A stretch of DNA of 64,000 bases, taken from positions 6,143,447 through 6,207,446 of the forward strand of contig JALPQD010000053.1 in assembly GCA_023101885.1 (NCBI GenBank), in the 5' to 3' direction. Shown piece by piece: positions 23,301 to 35,252 of this stretch (positions within the stretch are counted from its first letter, which is position 1; each line of letters begins with the position of its first letter). Under the pieces are notes generated by a model that searched no databases, was not told where the DNA came from, and was given only the letters and a program-made list of their open reading frames with translations. Position numbers and translations under genes: made by a program. Origin of the DNA: Typhlomys cinereus. Lineage: Eukaryota > Chordata > Mammalia > Rodentia > Platacanthomyidae.

Positions 23301-26300
23301 GATTGCGTGGCCATGGCCCAGTGAGAGTGGCGTTAACCATCTTTCCTTATTTCTTCTTGCTGTGAATCACGCATCCCAGAACTGCAGCGATCACACGGCC
23401 GGCGACCGCTGTGAGGTGTGTGCTCCGGGCTACTACGGAAAGGTGACCGGATCCGCTGGGGACTGTACCCCATGCACCTGTCCTCTCCGGCCCCCCACCA
23501 GGTAAGCCAGCTTTCCCTGGAACACTGAACCCCGAACCCCTCCTTGCCTTCCCCTGGAGTGGCCTCTGGTGTCGTGACAGCCTGTGGCTTTCTGTTCAAC
23601 ACGGGTCTTCTCCATCCATGGTCGCTTCGGCTCTGTCACCACCTGATATTATGGAAACCCCACTTACTCTCAGAGCAAGACCTTTATTTTTTTATTTCAT
23701 ATTTTTTTAAATGCTAAATGCATGAATATAGTGAATTTATGATATGGTTAACCCCTTAGTCCCCAATTCTATCCCCCTCCTTTTCTCTTTACAACCATTC
23801 ATCTTCCCTGCCAGACTCCCTCCTATTTTCAAGTCTTTTCATTTTTGTACCCTACCATGTTTCATCTAGTCTGTCTTTGATGACATATGTGTAACATGAT
23901 CATGCTCCAGCAAGCATCCTAGATGAGTGGATATACTATTGAGGAAAGCATCCTCCTTTTCTTCCCCATCAGTATTAGTTCTCATCAGTTTCTCAGAGAG
24001 ATGCGGAGCTTCTTGAGATCTTTCCACGTTCATGGTGAGATGCTGATAGGACAATTCCCGTGCAGCTCTTGGTACCTCATTGGTGGCAATGTCTAATTGA
24101 TCTGCTTAGCACTCAGTGACTGACACCTTCCAGAAAATGTCTTTTGGATGCAAATGTAGGATATATTCTTTGTGTTTAATTTGCTTTCTGCCCAACTGAT
24201 TAAGGCTTTAAAAATTGTATTAGATAGGGTAATTAATCTTGCAATAAAATAATTGTTTACAGTTAAACTTAATATAAAATGTATTCCTCAGCAGATACTA
24301 AATGATGGACTTTCTTAGAAAAAAAGCTTATCTAATCATCTAATGTGGTCACTTATATTTTAGAATGGTGATGACTAAGAATCTTAATAAAGATTTGGAG
24401 AGCCAGGGAGATGACTCAAATGTTAACATAGTTGCTGAACAAGCAAAGAAACAGACTGAATAACCCCTAGATCACATGCAATATGCCAAACAAGAAGGTG
24501 GCACCCGGGAATGCCCAGAGCAGGCTTTCTAGCAGACTATCCTAATGATGATGTGCTCTGGGTGTAATGAGAGACCCGGGCTACAAATAATAAGGTGGAA
24601 GAGCAATGAGGCTAATTCTGTTTCACTCTTGGTCCTCATCTGCACACATGTGGACATGTACCGCACATGTATGGGGACCTACCCACATGCAAACACACAT
24701 ACATGCATGCATATGCATGCATCATATACACACTTATGTGCAAGAACAAGGAAAGGAAAAGAAAAAAAAAAGATTTGAAAATCAATATATGAAAATTCAG
24801 GAAAAAAATTCTTTTCTTTCAGCTTCAGCCCCACTTGTGTCTTGGATGGTGATGATGACATCCGTTGTGACGCCTGCATTGCGGGCTACGAAGGACAATA
24901 CTGTGAAAGGTACAGAACTGACCTAATGTGGAGACCAGTGGGGGCACCTGCTTTTCTTTAGCACAGGAGATGATTTGGGGATCATTAGGCATTTGCATGC
25001 TTCTAACAGACCTCCTTCCTGTCCCAAAGCGGGGTCTCCCACAGTCCCTGTGAGCTGTGCCGTTCACCTGGCAGATATGCGAAGTGCCCCAGGGCAGGAG
25101 CTGGCACTTACCAGCTGGCTAAGACACCCTGTATATACCTACTCTTCTCTTTCCCTCAGGTGCTCTGCGGGCTACTACGGCGACCCTCGGGCACCAGGTG
25201 GCAGCTGCCAGAAGTGTGACTGCAGCCCGCAGGGCTCTGTTCACAGTGACTGTGACCGTGCTTCAGGGCAGTGCATCTGTAAGCCAGGCGTCACTGGGCT
25301 GCGGTGTGAGAAGTGCCAACCAAGGCACATCCTGATGGAGAGCAAATGTGTTTGTGGGTGTTTCTCTTTTGCGCATTTAAAGCTCAGTTCCTTCTAGTGT
25401 TGAGCTCATGAAGAAAGACCTGGTTATGGTACCCATGGAAGTGCCAAGGATGCCACTTGTCCTTTTGTGTTTATATTTTATATTTCCTGAGCATAGATTG
25501 CTGCCGTTTCTACTCAATTAAATGTTCAGCTATGGATTTGCAAGCCAAGGAAGGAGGCAACCCCTTCCTTCCTCCCTCCCTCCCTCCCTCTTTCCCTCCC
25601 TTCCTTCCTCCCTCCCTCCCTTTTTCCCTCCCTTCCTTCCTTTCTCCCTCCCTCTTTCCTTCTCTTCCTTCCTTCCTTCCTTCCTTCCTTCCTTCCTTCC
25701 TTCCTTCCTTCCTTCCTTCCTTCCTTCCTTCCTTCCTCCCTCTCTCCCTCCCTCCCTCCCTTCCTCCTTCCCTCCCTTTCTCCCTCCCTCCCTCTTTCCC
25801 TCCCTCCTTTCTTGTCCCCTCTTTCTCTCACACTCACGCTCTCTCTCATTCTCTCTCGGCATCACTGCTGTTTCCTTTACTAGAACAGTGGATCAGTTTG
25901 TGCAAGGAGGGAATATCCACCATTGTGGTGTTATCATCGGCAGTGCCACCCCCGAGCTTCAGCTGCTCCTTTCTGCGGGACCTGCTCTAAGTCTTGGCCG
26001 CCATGTAACAATAAGAGGCCCACACTCCATGCTGAGGCACCTCCTCCCACACAGAGCCAGAGTGAGGAGCTCTGTGGTGTTCCCTAGGGACGGGCGGTCT
26101 CCAGCCATCTGGGTCCTTACAGTGCGGGGCTCAATGGGACCTGTCAGTGTGCGTTAACTGCCATTCCCCCTCCCAATTCCTCTTCTAGCCTGTGATGATG
26201 CATGTGTAGGTGTCCTGCTAGATGACTTGGACAACATTGGCGATGCCATTCTGTCTCTGAACCTCACTGGCAGTTTTTCTGCCCCATATGGAATGTTGTC

Positions 26301-27103
26301 AAAACTGGAAAACGCAACCAAATACTTCCAGGTAGGTAGTAGGAATGCAGGCAGTGGATGGAAATCCACATTGCAGGGAGAGAGAATGAGCCAGAGGGTG
26401 GGAGTAGTCACTCTCTGTGTTGCTCCACTGCCGTCTCCATGGAAGGTTCCGGCATTGCTGTGAAGATGCCCGGTGGCAGGGACCTCAAGTCCCAGGTGAC
26501 CAGGATCCGTCGGGACAGCTCTGATGGTTAGAAGTTGCTCCACAGAGACCTCGCCAGGCGTTCTACCCATGGGCCTTGCTCCAGCTCTGCATTAGCGCCC
26601 CCTCCCTCAGCTCTAGACACGCTTTGGGGCATTTGAAACCAGCTGTACCAACCCATATACAGGAAGTGTATCAGGAAGATGTATTATGTAGTATTGATTT
26701 ATTCAAAGATAAACTATTTTCCATTACATGTGTTGTTTTTCATTGGAGTTCCAGGGCACAAAAGTTCTCTCCTGCAGACTATTAAAATGTCAGAGGGTAA
26801 AAACTGGGTTTATGCTTTGTCAATAAGAGCTGATCAAGAAAAGCGGGGAGATGGCTCAGAGGTTAGAACACTTGCCGCGCAAATGTGAAGACTAAGTGTG
26901 AATTCCCAGAACCCACAAAACCCAGGCATAGAACTGTAGTACTATGGCAAGATGTGAAAGAGAGGCAAGGAAATACTCAAAAGTTGTGGGATGCCCAGCC
27001 TGGCCTATGTGACTAATGGGAGATCCTTTCTCAAACTGGGTGAAGGGGAGGAACCACACCCAAGGTTAGCCTCCAACCTCTACACGTACACTGTAGAGCA
27101 CAT

Positions 27104-27151
<48 letters not shown>

Positions 27152-29896
27152 TCACATGATCTGATCAAAGAGAATGGGAAGTTTAGAAGTGGATTGGGTA
27201 GACAGCATCCTCCGGTGGAACTTTTCCATCTAATTGTATAAAGGATAATTTTTAAATTACTTATACATCAGAATTTGAGATAATCTGTTTACTGTCATTA
27301 AGTCATTCCTGAATGGTACTTTATAGATAGAAGCTTTTCTTAAGGGATCACCTAATGGGGATGTGTGTGTGTGCATGTGTACATGTGAGTACATACATGT
27401 CACAGACTTGGTGTTTTAATGATTTTCTTCTCAAAATATGCTTTGAAAAAATGAGAAATTCTTCATTTATTAAAACATATTCAAAAAATAGGGGAATATT
27501 CCACCTGATATTCAAATCACTGCATATACAGTCAGATCTGTTCTCTGTCAATTTGTTCCCAGGGATTTAACTTTACTTTAAATTTACTAAGTAAAATAAT
27601 AGTTAATTTAAATTTTAACCGACTTGGAATAACTTACTCTAACTTAATCTTCTTATCCATTTCCTTAAATAGCATTTTGTGTTATGTTGAGTGGAGGCTA
27701 AGAGCAATAACTGAATTGTTATTATCATCATTATTATTTGCTTTATCGAGTATTGAGGGTTTAAATGAAGTTCAACAAGTAAGGAAACTAGAATATTAAT
27801 AATTATGAAGAGTTTCTTATCTTAAAACACATTTTTTATTTCAGTTTAGTAAGCATTTTGGAGTGTCCGCAATTATAATTAAAATTTATGAGTTCGATAT
27901 TGAAGTAAGTCCAAACTCTTGACGAAGACATGCTTCTGTCTGAGAGTCTGTTCAATATACCAGAGTTTAAATTTCTTATCTGCATGAGGAACAACTCAAG
28001 AGGAAGCAGCGTGGTACCCTGTCTCTGTAATTGAAACTTGTTTGCAAGGGAATATGGGCCCTTTGGCTTCTAAGTAACCATGAAAGGAAAGTGGAATTTC
28101 TTTCTGTGAATAGAAAGGAAGACAAACACGATTCTCTGTAAACATGAAGCAGTTTTCTTTCAAGCTTTGCGTTCTTTCCTTTGCTCTTTTAAAGAGATAT
28201 TTATTGAAAGAAAACGCCAAAAACATTCGTGCCGAAATCCAACTTGAAGGTGTGGCAAAACAAACAGAAAATCTACAAAAGGAGGTGAGTTCTGTACGGA
28301 AAGGACTATTTCCCACCTCGGAGGAGTTGGCAGAAAGAATACAAGAGCCATGTTGTGGGGAGGAGGACAGACAAAGAGTCTCCTGTGGGAAAGACAGGGC
28401 CAGTGCATCTAAGAACCCACTGCAGCGGTAACCTGCGCAAGACGACACAAGTGTCCGTCAGCGTCTTGCTAACTTGAAACCTTCTTTTTCTGCCAGTTCA
28501 CTAGAGTGCTGGCAAGCAGCCAGCAGGTGAACAGGGCAACAGAGAACATCTTCCACGAGACGCAGGTCCTGGCCGCGTCCATTGAGCAGCTGCAGACAAG
28601 TGTCGAAGGTTCGTATTTGGCCGACTCTTGCTTATTTGGTAGGAAGAGTTATTAGCATGTTGTGATACAGATGTGTGCATTAGGGGTTGGGCTTCCTACC
28701 ACCAAAGGACTGGAACATCCCAGAGCTTGGGGATCCCGAAATGGCTAGCCTGTCCTCTCTCCTTTTTGAAGAACACATATGTCCACTTTTCGGCTTCTGT
28801 ATTGTGTTATATCTACTACTTACATCCTAATTGTCAAGCTCCATTGGATAAAGTCATTATGCTGTATCCCTATTATTACCCAGGAGAGAAGCTCATGAGA
28901 TTGGTGTTTGGTGTATATCTACCTTGTTAGCGTTAATTCGGTCATTCTGTATGTATTTGGGTCTCAGCTGCCTCCTAGCATGCAGTCTGCATTTCTCACT
29001 ACCAAGAGACATGTTATTGCTATTCACTTTGAATTATAGAGTACAGATTAGTAAAACTAGATCTTTTAGGGCCATACATAAGAAAACAATGAGAGTATTT
29101 AGTGTTAATATAAAGCGCACTACCAAGAGTCGGATATTCATTCATAGGAGAAAATATTTATCTGGACGTTTCTGTGTTAGTGCAGGCACAAGGGAATGTC
29201 AGCCAAATACACAGGACATGGACTCTTCCAATGTTTTGCGGGTGCTGGGAAAGACTGGCAGTAATTAAACTAGGAACCCCAAATCAAAGGTGTTTTATTC
29301 AGGGATATGCCAAGCACACTGGGATAAAGAAGGTTCTACACACTTCCATTTACTGTTGTGTACCTGCAAGAGACTTATTCATAATGAATCAACTCCACAG
29401 AAATCCTGGAAAAGGCGGCAAGTTTAAATCAGACCATGGGTGAAGATTTCCAGTTTTCCAATTCCACCCTTCAGCACATGCACCAAAACATCTCCTCCTT
29501 GCTGCAACTTCTGCGGAGCAGGAACTTCACACAGCTGCACCAAGATGCCATCCTTGAACTCAAGTATGTTCCTAAGCGCCATGTGCAAGACCGTCAAGGA
29601 GAGTTGGGGAGGTAGATGCTGGAGAGGAGAGATGGGGGGCATGTTCATTGAAGATGAACATGTAAAACGAGGGGAGGAACCAGTTGTCCACTGAAAGAGG
29701 AGATGGTACCTGCTCCTCCCAATACAGGAAGCATAATTAATGTAACCAGTACAATCTGTCTTCGTGTACTGTGTCCTGGGCTTTGTGCTTTACCGTCTTA
29801 CCATTGACAAGGGAGCCTGGAGTACTGTGATTGCAGATTAAACAAGGTAATCTGTCACAGTAGGAAATACAGTCTGTCGACACCCAGATCATAAAC

Positions 29897-29942
<46 letters not shown>

Positions 29943-32900
29943 CCAGGAGTTGACTCTGTGTGTGCCTGTGGAGGCCAAAGGGTGACATCTCTGGCCTTTC
30001 TCTTAGTTTTTATCCCCACATCGTTATCACCTGACGTAATAGCAAATTGTTTTTCTGCCAAGTTGTGAAGAATGTCTTGAGGGAGTATTTCAATAGTTGC
30101 ATGATACTCACCTAAGCTTTGTTTCTTCTTGTGACATATTTAAATGTTTGCTGTTGTAAATTATCTTGTGGTGAGCATCTTAGGATTTTTCTATGTTGTG
30201 CACATTTTTATTTAGCTACTAAATCTTTATGTGTATTTATAAATATACACATATTGTGCATATACATCATGATATATAGGTGCAATATATGTAGTCTTCT
30301 TTCTTCTCTTCCTTCCAATTTTGAGATAGGTTCTTACTGTGTAGTCCTGCTGGCCTTAAAATTCTCTTACCTCAGTTGGGACTGCAAACAACTACTAACC
30401 CAGCTTATATTTCTGTGTTTTTTCTTTATTTCAGGCTATTGTCCTTTACAGTCTATACTAAGAGCTAGAATTATATTATCAATGAATTTGCATTCTAAAA
30501 ATCCTTGCATCACATTTCCAAATTACTTCCTAAGCAATGTTATTCTAAACAACACACACCTTCCTGAGCAACACACCACGGGGTAGATTCAATGCTTTCT
30601 TTTGTCACTGAACATATATTTTGGGAACATACTCTGCCTAGGTGAAATGTAAAATGACAAGTCTGTGGTTGAATGGGGATTTGGAGCAGTGTCTGGCAAT
30701 CCAATCACTAGAGCACTAGAAAAGGTCTGACAAACCTGAAAACTGTGACCTGGTGTCACGGAGGGAAAGCTGAGAGTGGCGAGAGCCTGGGGTAGGGACA
30801 GTGGTAGCAGAGGCCCCACGGTGCCAGCAAGAGCTGGGTTCGCTTCTGTGAACGTGTTGGGAATCATCTTGCTGCTCTCTCAAGGAGAGCAGGACCGCAG
30901 CCCCTGGAGGAACCTGAGGATTCCCGAGCCAGCATCCGGGAAGTGCTGCTGAGGCTCTACCCTCTTCTGTCCTGTGGCACCTCCTTTGTGCGCTCTGCGC
31001 AAGGTTGCAGGTCAGGGACATGCACAATGTCAGCATTTAGGGACACAAAAGAGAACAGAAAAAGCCCACTAGAAATATCTAGTCTTCGTGGGGAGAGTTT
31101 TTTTTCCCGAATCTGCACTGACATGGAAAGCAGGGTGGGCTACTCTCCCTACCCTGCTCCCACCCATATCCTTCACCTCCCTGCTGGCGCGGCCCACTTC
31201 CAACTGCTGGGTCTGTCAAGCTAGGGCGTCTTTCTCTGTTCAGAATAATCCGATTGCAAATTTCTGTCTTTCATCAATGAGTGAAACTATGTCTCAAGAA
31301 ACTGATTTTTTTTTTTTTTTGGTTGTATGTTCTTTTTTTTTTTTTTAATTTCAGCTCATACAAACTTATTAGGTACACCAGTTCCCTCCCTCCCTCCTCC
31401 TCCCCTCGACCCCCTGCTCCCCCTCCCCTCATCTCTCCCTCCCCATCCCCCAGTGCCTCCCGCCCCAATTCCCAGAGAGTCCTTTCTTGTGCATGTCTGA
31501 TTTTCCTCTGGGCCCTCCTCTCCGATGACGTTCAAGGACCCAGTGGCCTTTCCCTGAACCCTTTCCCGTGTTCCCCTTAGGTATAGGAACACTGCTGTGG
31601 CTGCCAATCCTTTGCCTCCAAGGATCTTGGTGCCTTTAGCAGATGCTAGAGTCTCTGAAGTTCTGGATTGTGGTTTGTTGATTTTCTTTTGCAGTTTTGC
31701 TGCTCCTGCAATGCCCTTCACTCCATCCTGCTGGGCATTGTATGTTACCCCCTGGCCAGAGACAAAAAGCTGTTAGAGTCTTGTGATAAAAGCACATTCA
31801 AAGGTAGATGTAATAAAAGTGGGAAACCATACTAAGGGAGGGGTCTATCACCCATTTGCAAAATGGTTACTTTTTATCTGCCAGACTATATGCCCTCCTC
31901 TTCTGGTGAGAAACTGATTTTTTTTTTAAGAGAAGAGTTCACAAAGCATTTGCTGGTCTCTGTTTTTTGCGCTTTCATAGATTATCCCTATGTTACACCC
32001 TTTCAGATTGCAAATTCCAGTTCTCTTAAGTATTATTTACCTCCGGCTTGTTAGCTAGAACTGTTGTAAGAATGGTGTGCTGTGCAGGAGTCTGGATAAG
32101 CAGATTTGTCACACATCATTAGTTGCTTCTCAGCTTTCGGTTAGACCACTCCCACCTCCCGTGGTTTGCTGGCGCCTCCCCCAGCAGTTGAATTTACCAC
32201 CATGATCTTTTAAGGATGCACAACCACTCCAGGAAAAAGAAGGCAGCAAAATCTGCAGGAGTCGGTGGGGAGACACACCTGAGGGCTCACCTGACAGCTG
32301 TCCCAGAGAAGCGAAACTGGATTGCATGTGACATTTCTGCTTGGGACACCCATTAAAGGTTCCACAACCATGGGTTTTTCTGGGGATTGGCCATCTCCAG
32401 CCCACATCTAGATGTCAGACTCCCAAGAGGAAAGTAGGTACTGAGTGTAAGATACCTTGCTTGTGCAGTCCAGCCACTATTGTGTCACACAGGCAGGGAA
32501 GAAAAGCGGGACTTGCTTTGCCTGCTGGCCTGTCCAAGGACAGGTCATTCCAGCTTGCCTTGTGGCCTCTTTTCTACACACTGCAGATGGCCACTTGTAG
32601 CTACAGTGTCCCCACGGGTATCAAAAGATACTTCAAACAAAAACTTTTAGGATAGTTCATTAAAGAAGCGTGTTCTATGACCACAGGCTCAACTGAAGAG
32701 ACACACGTTCTTTATTCATTCACGTATTTATTTATTTAGTGTGTGTGTATGGCATGCATACATGTATGTGTGTGTGATTTGCATGTAGGAGGGAGCACAT
32801 GTGCACATGAGTGCATGTGCGTTTAGAGATCTGAGGGTGAGCACAGGAATCATCCGTGATTGCTTTTTTGCTTTACAGTTTTGAGGCTGGGTCTCTAAAC

Positions 32901-35201
32901 CCAGAGCTCATCAGTTTGATTTGTCTGGCTAGTTAGCTTACTCTGGGGAGCCCCAGGTTCTGTCTTCTGGGCTCTGATGATGTGGACTTCTCTCCTTTTG
33001 CTTGCTCAGCAAGTGCTGCACCAATGACCCATCTTTCCACATTTCGATACGCAAGTTCTTTACTGCAAGTCTTCCCAAATCTTTCAGTACACTGATAAGC
33101 ATGGAGAATTTCAGAGGAGTCAGGGTGCTGAAGAATAGATCCAGCCTCCTTTTCTGCTTAATGGTTCATGGGCACTTAGATTGGGGTGAACTGCAGTTTG
33201 GGAAACACTAGCTTATCCTATGTTCACCTTTGCAAGAAGTTCATGAGGAGCGTAGCAATGAGTTCATTGTTCTTGTTCGCTCCGTGAGGGTCAACATATT
33301 TCATCAGAGTGAAGCCATTCATTGGATGCCTTCTTCAGCGAAAAGGAATGACAGATTTATATTCAGACATCATCTGTATCAGAACATGTGTTCTCTGTGC
33401 CTATGGATTCTGCTCTAGCCTCTGAGACCTTTTGAATAATAAAGCACCTTTTCTAAAATTTTTAAAGTTGTAATTCCTGATCATTCTGTTGGTGCTAGAG
33501 ATCAAATATATGTGTGGATGAAAAGATTCTGACAGGACTTTATCTAGTCATCTGATGTCTGTGGAAGATGAGGGTGTTTTGGAAGGTATTTTGCTTGTTT
33601 ATCTTCACTCATTTTATTTTATTGATCTATTTATCCTATGCTGACAATCAAACCTAGAGTATCATATACACTAGACAAGTGTTCTGTCACTGATCTGTAC
33701 ATACTCTACTTTGAAAAGCATTTTTCTAGACTTTTGGGGTTGCTCATAGGTAGGACACTTGCCTAGCACACTAGAGGTCAGTGTTTCAAACTGTAGACCT
33801 GCCAGAGGGAAACCAAAATGCTTTTCATGGAATTTTTCAGAGTCCATCAGAAATCGAATCAGAATTAATGGATTAGATTGGCCATCGACAGGGTTTGTAT
33901 TATGGAATGTTATCCTATGCAAGTATAAATTCAATATTGATTTAGCTATGTAAACAATTTGATAGCATTGACAAAGGAAAAGAAAAATTACATCTCATAA
34001 AGTTTAAATTTATTAGCTGTACAAATGACATTTTTATCTATCTATTTATTTATTTCTTTATTTATTTAGGAGAGAGAAAGAGGACAGGAAAGGGGACATA
34101 TGCATGCCACGGTGTGCTTGTGAGGTCAGAGGTTAACTTTTGGAAGTCAGGTCTCTCCTTCCATCTTGTGGGCTCCAGGAATTGAACTCAGGTCACTAGG
34201 TTCATCTTTACCTCCTGAGCCTAAAATAACCTCTAGTAAGCAATTTGAACTTGGCCAGATTTTGTGAACTCAGTTTTCTCTGACTTTAGAATAACATTTC
34301 CTATTTTATAAGCAAATTGTCATTATTTCAACCTCTTGATACTAATAGAAAAGGTCATAGGTTCTTGTCAACAGCACACACATACTCTCCGTTTTCTAAG
34401 ATCAGATCTCTCCAAGATGATTTCTTTTAATCCCATGACTAGAATGTTAGAAAGCTCACGCATAATGACAGTTTGTTTAGCATGGATGAGGAATAATTCT
34501 GCCGTACATATGCCTGCCTGAGAATAATTGTCCCCTGTCTCAAGCAGTCACGGTGCACGCTGACGGTGGTGCACGGCTATAATCCCAGCAACGGGGCAGG
34601 CTGAGCCAGAAGAACTGTGGGTTCAAAAACAGGCCAAGCCACATAGCAAGACTGTGTCTCAAAAAACCAAGAGGTGCTGTTGTATATCCTTTATGTTTCA
34701 AGAAGAAAATGGATATAAATACATATGAATTCCCTGCACTGTCATTTCAGAGACATGAACTTTGTTTTCATTTACTGACTGCGTGAACCATTTATGTTTA
34801 TCAGGTCTGCTAAAGAGTTATTGTCACGAATCCAGAAGAATTTCCAGAAGCCACAGAAAGAGTTGGAGGTGGTCAAGGCAGCAGCCCGCAGCCGACTTTC
34901 AACCTACAGCACTGAGCTGCAGGCCGCCGAAGACGAGCTCAGGGACGCTAAGGCCAAGATGCAGGAGAGCACCGGCCTGCTGCTTCTTGCCAAGAACAAC
35001 CTGGGAGAACTGCAAGTGAGTTCGGGGTCTTGCCTTCCCTTAGAATCCTCATCCTGCAGACCCAAGGAAATGGTCAATTTCAGCTTCGGATAATGTGAAC
35101 TTACGGCCTTTAGAGCCATGGTCAGGCAACAACTTGCCTTTTTTTTCTGCTTTTTCCATTTTCATAATAGGTGTGTGGTATATGCATGCATTTTGTGTGT
35201 G

Positions 35202-35252
<51 letters not shown>

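Larger units (their letters stand above)
23502..24822 (+). other. Intron 15
   Basis: Carries a pyrimidine-rich LINE-like remnant (23680-24055) and a B4-like composite SINE. The AT-rich stretch 24060-24400 is unrecognised. Confidence 0.7.
29564..34804 (+). other. Intron 21, the largest in the window
   Basis: A 5.2-kb intron with a (TG)n run, B1, LINE-like, B3, B2, ID-like and B1 elements listed separately. The stretches 30420-31290, 31740-32690 and 33000-33590 appear unique and unrecognised. Confidence 0.75.

Noticed and set aside
25457..26157. Plus- and minus-strand open frames up to 211 codons (Pro/Ser/Leu or Lys/Glu/Gly/Arg)
   Set aside because: They arise from the (CCTT)n/(CCCT)n block and cross the intron after E17. 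No domain is visible.
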